Source: JABAAW01 sp965216605 (GTDB lineage: Bacteria > Pseudomonadota > Alphaproteobacteria > JABAAW01). Taken from it: a DNA stretch of 64,000 bases. Location: assembly GCA_965216605.1 (NCBI GenBank), contig CBDCGG010000002.1:496001-560000 (forward strand), read 5' to 3'. The notes under the pieces are model-generated. The model was not told where the DNA came from. It was given only the letters and a program-made list of their open reading frames with translations, and did no database searches. Shown here one piece after another: positions 6,792 to 14,789 of this stretch. The translations under genes were made by a program, and so were the position numbers. Numbering within the stretch: the first letter of the stretch is position 1; each line of letters opens with the position of its first letter.

Positions 6792-9084
6792 AATCGGGGT
6801 CGATGCGATAAACGCCCTTGTTCGGAAAGGCGATAGTGAGCGTGTTCTTCTCATAACCCACGACGCGCCCCTCGCCGAGCTGACGGTGCTTGCAGGGGTC
6901 GCCTATCTTCAGAACGCTTCCTACTCCCTTTACTGCCCCGCTTCTTGCCCCCCCCCTTGATGTCGAGCGCGCTTGCGGCGCGGGCGTAAAGCTGTCGGGC
7001 GACTTATAAGTCCATGACTCCGTCGGCGACGCTGTCCATGATTCTTGCCAAGAATCATGCTTTGACTCTTGTTTTGATTCTTGCCAAGAATTTTTTGGGT
7101 TTTGCCATCCCTCGTCCGCGTCGCCGCTATCGTAGACGAAGGTTTCATCGTGCGCGACGACCTCTCTCGGTATCTCTTTGAGAAAGCGCGAAGGCTCGGC
7201 GGTACGCATGTGCCCAAAGATGTGCCGCACGCGCGCATAGCCAATCGTTACATACTTTCGCGCGCGCGTTAGGGCTACATATGCTAAGCGTCGTTCTTCT
7301 TCCAATGCCTGCTCGCCTTTTTCCTGCAAGCTGCGCTGCATGGGAAACAAGCCTTCCTCCCAACCTGGCAGGAAGACGGCATCGAACTCCAAGCCCTTGG
7401 CGGCGTGCATGGTCATGACTGATACGCGCCCTTTTCCATCCTCCTCCTCGCCGTCTACGACCAGTGCGACATGCTCCAAAAAGCTTTCTAAGCTCTCGAC
7501 CTCCTCTAGGGCGGAGTATAGTTCGCGAATGTTGTCGAGGCGTGTCTGCTCGTCCGCCTTACCACGCCAGTATTGCATGTAGCCCGATTGCGCGACGATT
7601 CGCTCGACAAGGTTGCGTAGCGACACCTCCTCGGAGGCTTTGCGCCAATCCCGCAGCTGTTGGCACAATGTTGACAATGTCTGAGCGGCGCGTCCCTTCA
7701 CGATGCCTTGCTCCAACAGCTTGTCTATTGCCTCCTGCATCGGCAGTCCTTGCGCTTGCGCGAACACTGCCACCTTCCGCACGGTGATCGCGCCCAACCC
7801 TCGCGCGGGCTTGTTGGCAATGCGCCTGAACGCCAAGTCGTCGGCACTTTGATAGGTCGCACGTAGGTAGGCTGTTACATCGCGAATCTCCTCACGCTCG
7901 TAGAAACGCGCACCGCCGACGACGCGATAGGGAATGTCCTCGAACAGAAAGGCTTCTTCGAAGGCGCGTGTCTGCGTGCCTGTGCGCACGAGGACAGCCA
8001 TCTGTCCGTAGCCGATCGAATGCCTTCGTTGCAACGCCTCGATCTCCTCGACGATGGAGCGCGCCTCATTTCTGCCATCGTAGAATCCTCGTATGGAAAT
8101 CTTCTCCTGCGCACCAACCCCCTCTTCCTCCGTCCACAGCGTCTTGCCCATGCGTTGCTTGTTGCGACAAATCAATCCCGCCGCCGCTTGCAGAATATGG
8201 GGTTGCGAGCGATAGTTGCGCTCCAGACGGATCACGCGCGCTTGCGGAAAGTCCTTTTCAAAACGCAGGATATTGCCTACCTCCGCACCACGCCAGCCGT
8301 AGATCGATTGGTCGTCATCGCCGACACAGCAAATATTTTTGTGCCCCTCGGCGAGCAAACGCATCCAAAGGTACTGGGCGACATTCGTATCCTGATACTC
8401 GTCGAACAGCAGGTAGCGATACTGCTCGCGGCATTGGCGCAAGATGTCGGCATTATTGCGAAAGAGCTCGACGCAATGGAGGATCAGGTCGCCAAAATCG
8501 CACGCGCCCGTAGCCAGCAAGCGTCGCTGATAGAGCCGATAGACCTCGCGCGCGCGCCCTTCCGCTTCCTCGTCTGAAACGGCTTCGGGCTGTAGTGCGC
8601 GATCTTTCCATCGCTGAATCATCGCAACCCATCGCCGTGTCGCACTGATGTCGGCTTCCAACGATAGATCTTGCAACACTTCTTTCAGCAAGCGTCTTTG
8701 GTCGTCGGTATCGACGATCGTGAAATCGCGGCGCATCCCTATCGTCTCGGCATAGCGTCGTAGCAGTTTGACCGAAAGCGAGTGGAAGGTGCCGAGCGCC
8801 ATCCGATGCGTCTCCGCCCCTAGCAGCGATTCGATGCGCCCGACGATCTCGCGCGCCGCCTTGTTCGTAAAGGTGGCAGCCATTATTTGCGAAGGATAGG
8901 CGCAACCCTTCACGACAAGCATCATCAGGCGCACGGTGAGCACGCGTGTCTTGCCCGTTCCCGCGCCCGCCAGCACGAGCAGCGGTCCTTCCAAACACTC
9001 GACGGCTTCGCGCTGCTTTTCGTTCAGCGATGCCAGCCATTTTTGTTCGAATTCTTGTTCGGATTGTGTAAGTTCGAGAGACAC
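6772..9084 (-). CDS. uvrD: UvrD/PcrA-type superfamily I DNA helicase
   Basis: The product is 770 aa, normal for UvrD. Motifs seen: LNEKQREAV (Q motif), LAGAGTGKT (Walker A), FTNKAA (Ia), FDEYQDTN (II), GDDDQSIYGWRG (III), LERNYRS (IV), VMTMHAAKGLEFDAV (V) and YVALTRAR (VI). It is a 3'-5' helicase in nucleotide-excision and mismatch repair. After the helicase core comes a repetitive Ser/Trp/Gln/Glu-rich linker (SWQES, KQES, KHDSWQES). A C-terminal domain with LGEGRVVGYE..TLTIAFPNKGVYRI resembles the RNA-polymerase-contact Tudor-like domain of UvrD/PcrA. It is the first gene of the minus-strand run ending in dnaQ. Confidence 0.95.
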   Translation of the reverse strand: MSLELTQSEQEFEQKWLASLNEKQREAVECLEGPLLVLAGAGTGKTRVLTVRLMMLVVKGCAYPSQIMAATFTNKAAREIVGRIESLLGAETHRMALGTFHSLSVKLLRRYAETIGMRRDFTIVDTDDQRRLLKEVLQDLSLEADISATRRWVAMIQRWKDRALQPEAVSDEEAEGRAREVYRLYQRRLLATGACDFGDLILHCVELFRNNADILRQCREQYRYLLFDEYQDTNVAQYLWMRLLAEGHKNICCVGDDDQSIYGWRGAEVGNILRFEKDFPQARVIRLERNYRSQPHILQAAAGLICRNKQRMGKTLWTEEEGVGAQEKISIRGFYDGRNEARSIVEEIEALQRRHSIGYGQMAVLVRTGTQTRAFEEAFLFEDIPYRVVGGARFYEREEIRDVTAYLRATYQSADDLAFRRIANKPARGLGAITVRKVAVFAQAQGLPMQEAIDKLLEQGIVKGRAAQTLSTLCQQLRDWRKASEEVSLRNLVERIVAQSGYMQYWRGKADEQTRLDNIRELYSALEEVESLESFLEHVALVVDGEEEDGKGRVSVMTMHAAKGLEFDAVFLPGWEEGLFPMQRSLQEKGEQALEEERRLAYVALTRARKYVTIGYARVRHIFGHMRTAEPSRFLKEIPREVVAHDETFVYDSGDADEGWQNPKNSWQESKQESKHDSWQESWTASPTESWTYKSPDSFTPAPQARSTSRGGARSGAVKGVGSVLKIGDPCKHRQLGEGRVVGYEKNTLTIAFPNKGVYRIDPDYVVALD
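7038..7090. repeat. Short inverted/direct repeat inside the uvrD linker
   Basis: ATGATTCTT and AAGAATCAT form a 9-bp inverted repeat with a GCC loop (7038-7058). A second copy of GATTCTTGCCAAGAAT follows about 38 bp later. It encodes the SWQES-type repeats of the UvrD linker. Slippage in a disordered linker is the simplest explanation. Confidence 0.6.
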
Positions 9085-9211
9085 CCCTACTACCTTTGCA
9101 AAGTTCCTATCCTTATGCTATGTTTTTACACATTGACTCTGCAAAGGCAAACGAGCAGACTGCTCGCGCTGTGGCGGCTTTCTGCTGTCGCTTGTTGTAT
9201 GTCCTTTTTCC

Positions 9212-10084
9212 ATGCCTGATCCTCACCGCGAATCGATTGAATCTTACTGGGAGCAGCGCGACACGCTCGCCTCTTCCAAAGCCGCCGAGGCGCACGCCGT
9301 CGTTGATGCCGTCTTGGCGCGCTTGGACGCAGGAGAGATTCGCGCCGCAGAGAAAAAAAACGACACCAAAAACAACTCATGGATTGTTAATGAATGGGTG
9401 AAGAAGGCGATTCTACTCTCCTTCCGTCTCAAGCCCATGAAGACGATGGCGGGCGCGCCACAAGGCGGCAGCTGGTGGGACAAGGTAGATAACAAGTTTC
9501 TCGACTGGCAGGAAGCAGAGTTTCGCACCGCCGCCTTTCGCGCTGTGCCAAGCTGTGTTGTGCGGCGCGGTGCCTACATCGCTCGCGATGTCGTGCTGAT
9601 GCCCTGCTTCGTCAATATCGGTGCCTATGTCGACGAAGGAACGATGATCGATACATGGTCTACGGTCGGCTCCTGCGCGCAAATCGGCAAACGCGTGCAT
9701 ATCTCTGGCGGAGCGGGTATCGGCGGCGTGCTGGAACCCTTGCAAGCTGCTCCTGTCATCATCGAGGACGATTGTTTCATCGGCGCACGCTCGGAGGTCG
9801 CCGAAGGGGTGATAGTGGAGCAGGGTAGCGTGATCGCCATGGGCGTCTTCTTGGGACAATCGACGCGCATCGTCGATCGTAGCAGCGGCGAGGTGTATGT
9901 CGGGCGTGTGCCTGCGGGTTCGGTCGTCGTGCCTGGCTCGCTGCCAGCCCGAACGCCGCTGCTTGCTAATGGCAGCGTTGCGCCGAACTTGGCTTGTGCC
10001 GTTATCGTCAAACGCGTCGATGCAAAGACAAAATCAAAAACCGCCATCAACGACTTGCTACGAGACGCGCTACTCCAAGGATGA
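9212..10084 (+). CDS. dapD: 2,3,4,5-tetrahydropyridine-2,6-dicarboxylate N-succinyltransferase
   Basis: The product is 290 aa. It catalyses succinylation of tetrahydrodipicolinate in lysine/diaminopimelate synthesis. The left-handed beta-helix hexapeptide region runs from about residue 110 (RRGAYIARDVVLMPCFVNIG) through GTMIDTWSTVGSCAQIG and IIEDDCFIGARSEV. The N-terminal domain has the SFRLKPM and WWDKV segments of DapD. It is followed immediately by dapE, the desuccinylase two steps later. The ATG at 9212 has no obvious Shine-Dalgarno sequence. The preceding 127 bp separate it from the divergent uvrD gene and should hold both promoters. Confidence 0.96.
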   Translation: MPDPHRESIESYWEQRDTLASSKAAEAHAVVDAVLARLDAGEIRAAEKKNDTKNNSWIVNEWVKKAILLSFRLKPMKTMAGAPQGGSWWDKVDNKFLDWQEAEFRTAAFRAVPSCVVRRGAYIARDVVLMPCFVNIGAYVDEGTMIDTWSTVGSCAQIGKRVHISGGAGIGGVLEPLQAAPVIIEDDCFIGARSEVAEGVIVEQGSVIAMGVFLGQSTRIVDRSSGEVYVGRVPAGSVVVPGSLPARTPLLANGSVAPNLACAVIVKRVDAKTKSKTAINDLLRDALLQG

Positions 10085-11295
10085 GCAGCAAGCGGGAGGA
10101 ACAAGGAGTGATAAAACAGGTTGCTTTGACGAGCGAGCTAGAATCTCCGCTTCGCTTGGCGCAAGCCCTTGTGCGCGCACGCACGCCGACCCCTGCGCGC
10201 GGCGAGGTTTTCGATAAAGTCGAGGCTTGGCTGGAGGCGGCGGGCTTTGCCTTGCAACGCTATCGCTTGGGAGAAGGGGAGGAAGCTACCGACAACCTCT
10301 ACGCACGCGCAGGCACGGGCAAACCCGTTCTCGCCTTCTGCGGACACCTCGACACCGTCTTGGAGGGAGACAGCTCGCTGTGGTCAAAGCCCCCTTACGC
10401 GGCGGAGATTAACGACGGCGTTTTGATCGGCAGAGGTAGCGTAGACATGAAAGGCTCGGTCGCTGCCTTTCTTTGCGCGGCGTACAGCTTTTTGCACGAT
10501 TCTTTGGCAGAAGAAAATTTCTCGCGCGGCTCGATCGTCGTGTTGCTGACGGGCGACGAGGAAGGCTCGGCACGCTTCGGCACGCGCGCGCTGCTCGAAC
10601 GCTTAGAGGGGAAAGACAAAGACTTCGACGCTTGCCTGACCGGCGAGCCCACGAGCGACAAACGACTAGGCGATCGCATCAAGATCGGGCGGCGAGGCTC
10701 TTTGAGCCTGCGCTTGCGCGTGCACGGCAAGGCGGGACACAGCGCCTATCCGCACTTGGCGGACAATGCTGCGCACAAGTTTCTACCCTTTTTGCACGCG
10801 CTCTCGACGCTCACGCTGGACGCAGGCACGGATGAGGGTCTGTTTGAGGCTTCTACCTTGCAGATCGCTGGTTTGTCTACGGACACGCAAGTGTCGAACA
10901 TGCTGCCTGGTCGAGCAGAGGCGTTGGTGAGCATTCGCTACAATCCGTTGCACGACGAACAAAGCCTGCTCGGCTTGTTGCGGCGACAGGCGAGCGAGCA
11001 TAACATCGAGGTAGATATCGAGCGTTTGTCTGGCGCGGAAGTTTTTTTCACACAGCCGAACGCCTTCAGCACGCTTGTCTGCTCTGCGATCGAGGAGGTG
11101 TGTGGGATCACGCCTCGGCTGTCTACGGCTGGCGGCACTTCGGATTCGCGTTTTCTCTACAGCTTTTGTCCGACGCTGGACTTCGGTCCTATCGGTGCCA
11201 GCATGCATGCTATAGACGAGGGCATTCCCGTCGCCGATTTAGAGCAGCTGAGCGATATTTATCGCGCCGTGTTGAGGAAGTTTTTTTCGTCATGA
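10081..11295 (+). CDS. dapE: Succinyl-diaminopimelate desuccinylase
   Basis: The product is about 404 aa (M20 metallopeptidase family). Zinc-ligand motifs are LAFCGHLDTV, GRGSVDMKGSVAAF and LTGDEEGSA; IKIGRRGSLSLRLRVHGKAGHSAYP marks the dimerisation domain. It releases succinate from N-succinyl-LL-diaminopimelate. The ATG at 10081 overlaps the dapD stop (ATGA). A GTG at 10108 is preceded by GGGAGGAACAAGGA and may be the real start, giving 395 aa, which fits the family length better. It is coupled downstream to ptsN by another ATGA overlap. Confidence 0.95.
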   Translation: MSSKREEQGVIKQVALTSELESPLRLAQALVRARTPTPARGEVFDKVEAWLEAAGFALQRYRLGEGEEATDNLYARAGTGKPVLAFCGHLDTVLEGDSSLWSKPPYAAEINDGVLIGRGSVDMKGSVAAFLCAAYSFLHDSLAEENFSRGSIVVLLTGDEEGSARFGTRALLERLEGKDKDFDACLTGEPTSDKRLGDRIKIGRRGSLSLRLRVHGKAGHSAYPHLADNAAHKFLPFLHALSTLTLDAGTDEGLFEASTLQIAGLSTDTQVSNMLPGRAEALVSIRYNPLHDEQSLLGLLRRQASEHNIEVDIERLSGAEVFFTQPNAFSTLVCSAIEEVCGITPRLSTAGGTSDSRFLYSFCPTLDFGPIGASMHAIDEGIPVADLEQLSDIYRAVLRKFFSS

Positions 11296-11762
11296 TTCTT
11301 ATCGAAGAACTGCTGTCGCTAGACGCGATCTTTGCCTCGTTGAAGGCAGGCTCGCGCCGCCATGCTTTCGAAACTATGATCGATCACCTAGCTGTAAGCC
11401 ACGCGCTGGATCGCGCGCGCGCGTTGGGTTTGTTGTTGGAGCGCGAAAAGCTGGGATCGACCGCCATCGGCGATGGTGTCGCCCTGCCGCACGCCTTGGT
11501 CGAGGGGATCGACGGCGCGCTCGGCTGCTTCGCGCGGCTCGACAAGCCGATCGGCTTCGATGCCCCCGACGACAAACCCGTCGATCTGCTCTTCCTGCTG
11601 CTCGTCGATACAGCACACGGCGCGCAACACGCACGCACGATCGCGCATATTTCGCTCGTGATGTCGCAAAAACCTCTGCAAGACGCCTTGCGACGCAGCA
11701 AGAAACGCGACGAGATTTTCGAGCTATTGAAAAGCTTCGAGCATAGTGCCACTCGCCGATGA
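11292..11762 (+). CDS. ptsN: PTS EIIA-Ntr family regulatory protein
   Basis: The product is 156 aa. The phosphorylation-site His67 is seen in GVALPHALVEGIDGALG, and the fold region LLFLLLVDTAHGAQHARTIAHISLV is typical of PtsN. EIIA-Ntr takes phosphate from EI-Ntr/NPr and regulates potassium uptake and stress responses in other proteobacteria. The dapE stop and ptsN start overlap (ATGA). Placement after dapE rather than rpoN/hpf is unusual. No other PTS gene is visible in the window. Confidence 0.9.
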   Translation: MILIEELLSLDAIFASLKAGSRRHAFETMIDHLAVSHALDRARALGLLLEREKLGSTAIGDGVALPHALVEGIDGALGCFARLDKPIGFDAPDDKPVDLLFLLLVDTAHGAQHARTIAHISLVMSQKPLQDALRRSKKRDEIFELLKSFEHSATRR

Positions 11763-11793
11763 CGCAATGACGCAGACGATTTGTATCTAGCGC

Positions 11794-12465
11794 GTGGCTA
11801 ATCGTTATTTTTCTCATCGCTATCTTGAGGTGGAGGGGCTTTCGTGCGCAGTGGCGGGACGACTTCTTTTTTCCGACCTGTCCTTCGCCCTCGACGAAGG
11901 ATGCTTGGCGACCCTGCGCGGTGCGAACGGTAGCGGCAAGAGTTGCCTGTTGCACAGCCTGTGCGGTGTGGCGCAGCAGGGTGTACATTCAAGAGGGCGC
12001 GTGCGATACCGCAACCGTCCCGCTGTTTCTTTTGAAGAGCTGGCTTCTTCAGACCTTGCTTGCGAGGCGATGCTGGTCGGACACAACGCGCCTTTTCTTA
12101 GCGGCTTGAGCCTGTTTGAAAACTTGCGCTTTTGGGCGCATATCTTTGCGCCGCGCTTACACGCCACAACGCTGCTTGTCGCGGCGCGTTGGTTTGCGCT
12201 CGAAGGATTTTGGCACTCTTCCCTTTCGCGTTTGTCGGCAGGCGAGCGGCGGCGCGGCGCGCTGGCAATGTTGGCGTTGCGACCGCACGCGAGGCTGTGG
12301 CTGCTCGACGAGCCGCAAGTCTCCCTCGATACGCAAGCGAGACAAAGGCTGCATCGCTGCCTGCTCGCGCATCTAGAGCGCGGCGGGGTAGCCATCATCG
12401 CCTTGCACGAAGACCTGCCCAAGTCCTTGCAAAGCAGAGTGTGCGACAACCTCACGCTGACATGA
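11794..12465 (+). CDS. ccmA: Heme exporter ATP-binding protein CcmA
   Basis: The product is 223 aa. Walker A is RGANGSGKS, the signature is LSRLSAGERRR, and Walker B LWLLDEPQVSLD is followed by the H-loop region ALHEDLP. It is the ATPase of the CcmABCD complex that releases holo-CcmE during cytochrome c maturation. The GTG start at 11794 gives the normal family N-terminus; no good Shine-Dalgarno site is visible. It is the first of nine contiguous ccm genes and overlaps ccmB (ATGA). Confidence 0.94.
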   Translation: MANRYFSHRYLEVEGLSCAVAGRLLFSDLSFALDEGCLATLRGANGSGKSCLLHSLCGVAQQGVHSRGRVRYRNRPAVSFEELASSDLACEAMLVGHNAPFLSGLSLFENLRFWAHIFAPRLHATTLLVAARWFALEGFWHSSLSRLSAGERRRGALAMLALRPHARLWLLDEPQVSLDTQARQRLHRCLLAHLERGGVAIIALHEDLPKSLQSRVCDNLTLT

Positions 12466-13307
12466 AGGACAAGAAGGACATGAAGTACAAGAAGTACAAG
12501 ACGGATTTTCTTTCCGCGCAGGCGATTCCTCGCGGCAGTTTCCGAGATTCGTGGATCGTCTTCACTGCCCTGCTCGCGCGCGAGAGGAAACTAGCGTTCT
12601 TCGAGCGTAGCGGCTTGTGGCTTTCGCCGTCGTTTGTGCTGTTAGCGAGCGCGACGCTTGCGTTCGCCCTCTCGCCGCTTGCGCTCTCTTCGCCTACGCT
12701 GTATGCGGCGAACAGCGGCTTTCTGCTGTGCTTCGCCTGCATGCTGGGCTTGGAGGGGTGGCTGACGCGCGAGGGGGAGGGGGAGAGCCTTGTTTTCTAT
12801 GCGCTCAGCGGTCAGAGCTGGCTTGTGTTTGTCGTTGCGAAGTTTGCAAGTTTCCTCGTCTTGCGCGGTGTGCCTGCCGCGCTTGCGACGACGGGCTCGG
12901 TGTTGTTTTACCCGCGCCTAGGATCTTCGCTGCTTGCTTCCGTCTCGCTCGCGCTTCCTATAACGCTGTTATGCACGACAGCCCTCTCGGCGATCGGGCT
13001 TTTCATAGCCACCCTGACGCTGCAAGCGCAAGTTCAAACCCAATCTCAAGGACAGCATCAGGCGCGCGCCGAGAACGCCTTGCTGCTCGCGCTGCCGCTT
13101 TTTCTGCCTCCCTTGCTTTTGACGATGTCGTGCTTGGCGGGAGGACTCTTGTCCATTTCCTCAACCCCTTCGTCGCTTGCCCTGCCCTTCGTCCCTTCGC
13201 TATTGTTGCTATGCGGCAGCGTCTTTTTGTCGCTCGCCCTGCTACCCGTCTGCGCGCTGTTGTTGGGTGCGGTTTCTCGCTCGCGTTCTGACGCGGAAAA
13301 CCCGTAA
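12462..13307 (+). CDS. ccmB: Heme exporter membrane protein CcmB
   Basis: The product is 281 aa with six hydrophobic segments. It is the membrane partner of CcmA. The family core appears as ALLARERKLAFFERSGLW and LGLEGWLTREGEGES. The ATG at 12462 overlaps the ccmA stop. The first 15 residues are a Lys/Asp/Tyr repeat (MKDKKDMKYKKYK) encoded by a short direct repeat; this is not conserved in the family. A Gln-rich loop near residue 190 is an insertion relative to the usual roughly 220 aa. Confidence 0.92.
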   Translation: MKDKKDMKYKKYKTDFLSAQAIPRGSFRDSWIVFTALLARERKLAFFERSGLWLSPSFVLLASATLAFALSPLALSSPTLYAANSGFLLCFACMLGLEGWLTREGEGESLVFYALSGQSWLVFVVAKFASFLVLRGVPAALATTGSVLFYPRLGSSLLASVSLALPITLLCTTALSAIGLFIATLTLQAQVQTQSQGQHQARAENALLLALPLFLPPLLLTMSCLAGGLLSISSTPSSLALPFVPSLLLLCGSVFLSLALLPVCALLLGAVSRSRSDAENP

Positions 13308-13340
13308 GATGATCTTTTTCACAAAACGCACACGCGCGCT

Positions 13341-14063
13341 ATGAAGCAACTTCTTCGATGGGCGAAGCCCTCCGCCGCTGTCAAGGTGGCAACGCGCCTG
13401 CGCGGTGTCTGTCTGCTCGGTGCATTTTTGTTCGGCGGCGTAGGGCTCGTATGGGGATTCTTCTTCGCTCCCGCCGACTACTTACAAGGCGAATCGGTAC
13501 GCATCCTCTATCTGCATGTTCCCGCAGCAACCCTCTCGACGCTGCTCTACGCTACGATGGCATTAATGTCGCTAGGCTTTCTCGTGTTGCGACTGCCAAG
13601 CCTCGCCCTCGTCTGCCGCGCTGTCGCACCTATAGGATTGCTGATGACCGCGCTATGTTTGCTCACGGGGTCGCTATGGGGAAAACTGAGCTGGGGGGCT
13701 TGGTGGGTGTGGGACGCGCGTCTTACCTCGTTGCTCGTGTTGTTCTTTATCTACATCGGCTACTTCGCGCTCAACAACCTTTTCGCCGATGCCGCGCGCG
13801 CGCGTATCGCAACCTCGGTGTTCGTGCTTGTGGGTGCAGTCGACCTGCCTATCGTCAAGTTCTCGGTCGAGTGGTGGTACAGCTTGCACCAACCCGCAAG
13901 CCTGTTGCGCAAAGGCGGCAGCAGCATTCATCTCGACCTGTTACAACCCCTATTGCTTTGCCTTACAGGCGCAGCCTTCTTCGCAGCTTGGGCGAGCTTC
14001 ACCGCGTTCGAAAACATCACGATGCGCACACGCTTGCAACGAAGGACGCACCAATTGCCATGA
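13341..14063 (+). CDS. ccmC: Heme transporter/lyase component CcmC
   Basis: The product is 240 aa with six membrane segments. It contains the tryptophan-rich WWD motif (SWGAWWVWDARLTS near residue 115) and conserved histidines in YLHVPAA and EWWYSLHQPAS. It loads heme onto CcmE at the periplasmic side. The gene overlaps ccmD (ATGA). Confidence 0.96.
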   Translation: MKQLLRWAKPSAAVKVATRLRGVCLLGAFLFGGVGLVWGFFFAPADYLQGESVRILYLHVPAATLSTLLYATMALMSLGFLVLRLPSLALVCRAVAPIGLLMTALCLLTGSLWGKLSWGAWWVWDARLTSLLVLFFIYIGYFALNNLFADAARARIATSVFVLVGAVDLPIVKFSVEWWYSLHQPASLLRKGGSSIHLDLLQPLLLCLTGAAFFAAWASFTAFENITMRTRLQRRTHQLP

Positions 14064-14224
14064 TTCCGCGTTTGACCTCTATGCTTGAGCATCTGAATTC
14101 TCTGCCCTTGCTGGTGCTTGTGGCATACGCTCTGTGCATCTGTGCGCTGCTGCTGTTCGCCTTGCGCCAGACACGAGAGAGAAAAAAATTACGCCGCGCA
14201 CTCAACAAGGTCGAGAGGGATTGA
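14060..14224 (+). CDS. ccmD: Heme exporter small subunit CcmD
   Basis: A 54-aa protein with one membrane segment (LPLLVLVAYALCICALLLFAL, about residues 15-35) followed by a basic tail (RQTRERKKLRRAL), as in CcmD. Its ATG overlaps the ccmC stop and it ends 2 bp before ccmE. CcmD is needed to release holo-CcmE from the CcmABC complex. The call rests on size, topology and position between ccmC and ccmE. Confidence 0.88.
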   Translation: MIPRLTSMLEHLNSLPLLVLVAYALCICALLLFALRQTRERKKLRRALNKVERD

Positions 14225-14226
14225 GC

Positions 14227-14742
14227 ATGGCAAAATCTCGGACAAAGCCTCGCAAATCGTCTCGTAGATTCTTTGGAAGATCTTGGCGCAGGACGCAACG
14301 TCTGACGGCAGCGTTCGTTTTGCTGGGTTGTCTGGGCGTGGGGACGCTCTTCGTGCTGACGGCGTTGCGGGAGAATGTCGTCTTCTTCCTTGTGCCCTCG
14401 GACATTGTGGAGCGTCTTGCGGACGGCAGTTTGGCAGGAGGTCGCCTTCGACTGGGAGGGCTTGTGGTCGAGGGCAGCGTTATTCACAACAAAGCCAGCG
14501 GCGAGGTGCGCTTCGTGGTGACGGACGGCGCAGAGCAGATCGCCGTGCACTATCGCGGACTTGTGCCGGATCTGTTTCGAGAAGGTCAGGGTGTCGTTGC
14601 GACAGGCACGCTGCAAACCTCCCCCGCATCTCTGCCGCTACTGGAGGCGGAGCAGATCCTAGCAAAGCACGACGAATACTACATGCCGCCGGGGTTGGAG
14701 AAGGCTTTGAAAAAGCACAACCTTTGGCGCGACCAACCCTGA
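14227..14742 (+). CDS. ccmE: Periplasmic heme chaperone CcmE
   Basis: The product is 171 aa. A basic N-terminus and one membrane anchor (residues 28-48) precede an OB-fold domain. The covalent heme-binding histidine is His148 in AKHDEYYMPP, with Tyr152 as the axial ligand. FRLGGLV-type strands and VTDG are recognisable. It starts 2 bp after ccmD and passes heme from CcmC to CcmF. Confidence 0.96.
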   Translation: MAKSRTKPRKSSRRFFGRSWRRTQRLTAAFVLLGCLGVGTLFVLTALRENVVFFLVPSDIVERLADGSLAGGRLRLGGLVVEGSVIHNKASGEVRFVVTDGAEQIAVHYRGLVPDLFREGQGVVATGTLQTSPASLPLLEAEQILAKHDEYYMPPGLEKALKKHNLWRDQP

Positions 14743-14789
14743 GCCAGCCCTGCTCCACCTATGAACCCCTTATGAGCCAGCTCTGATCG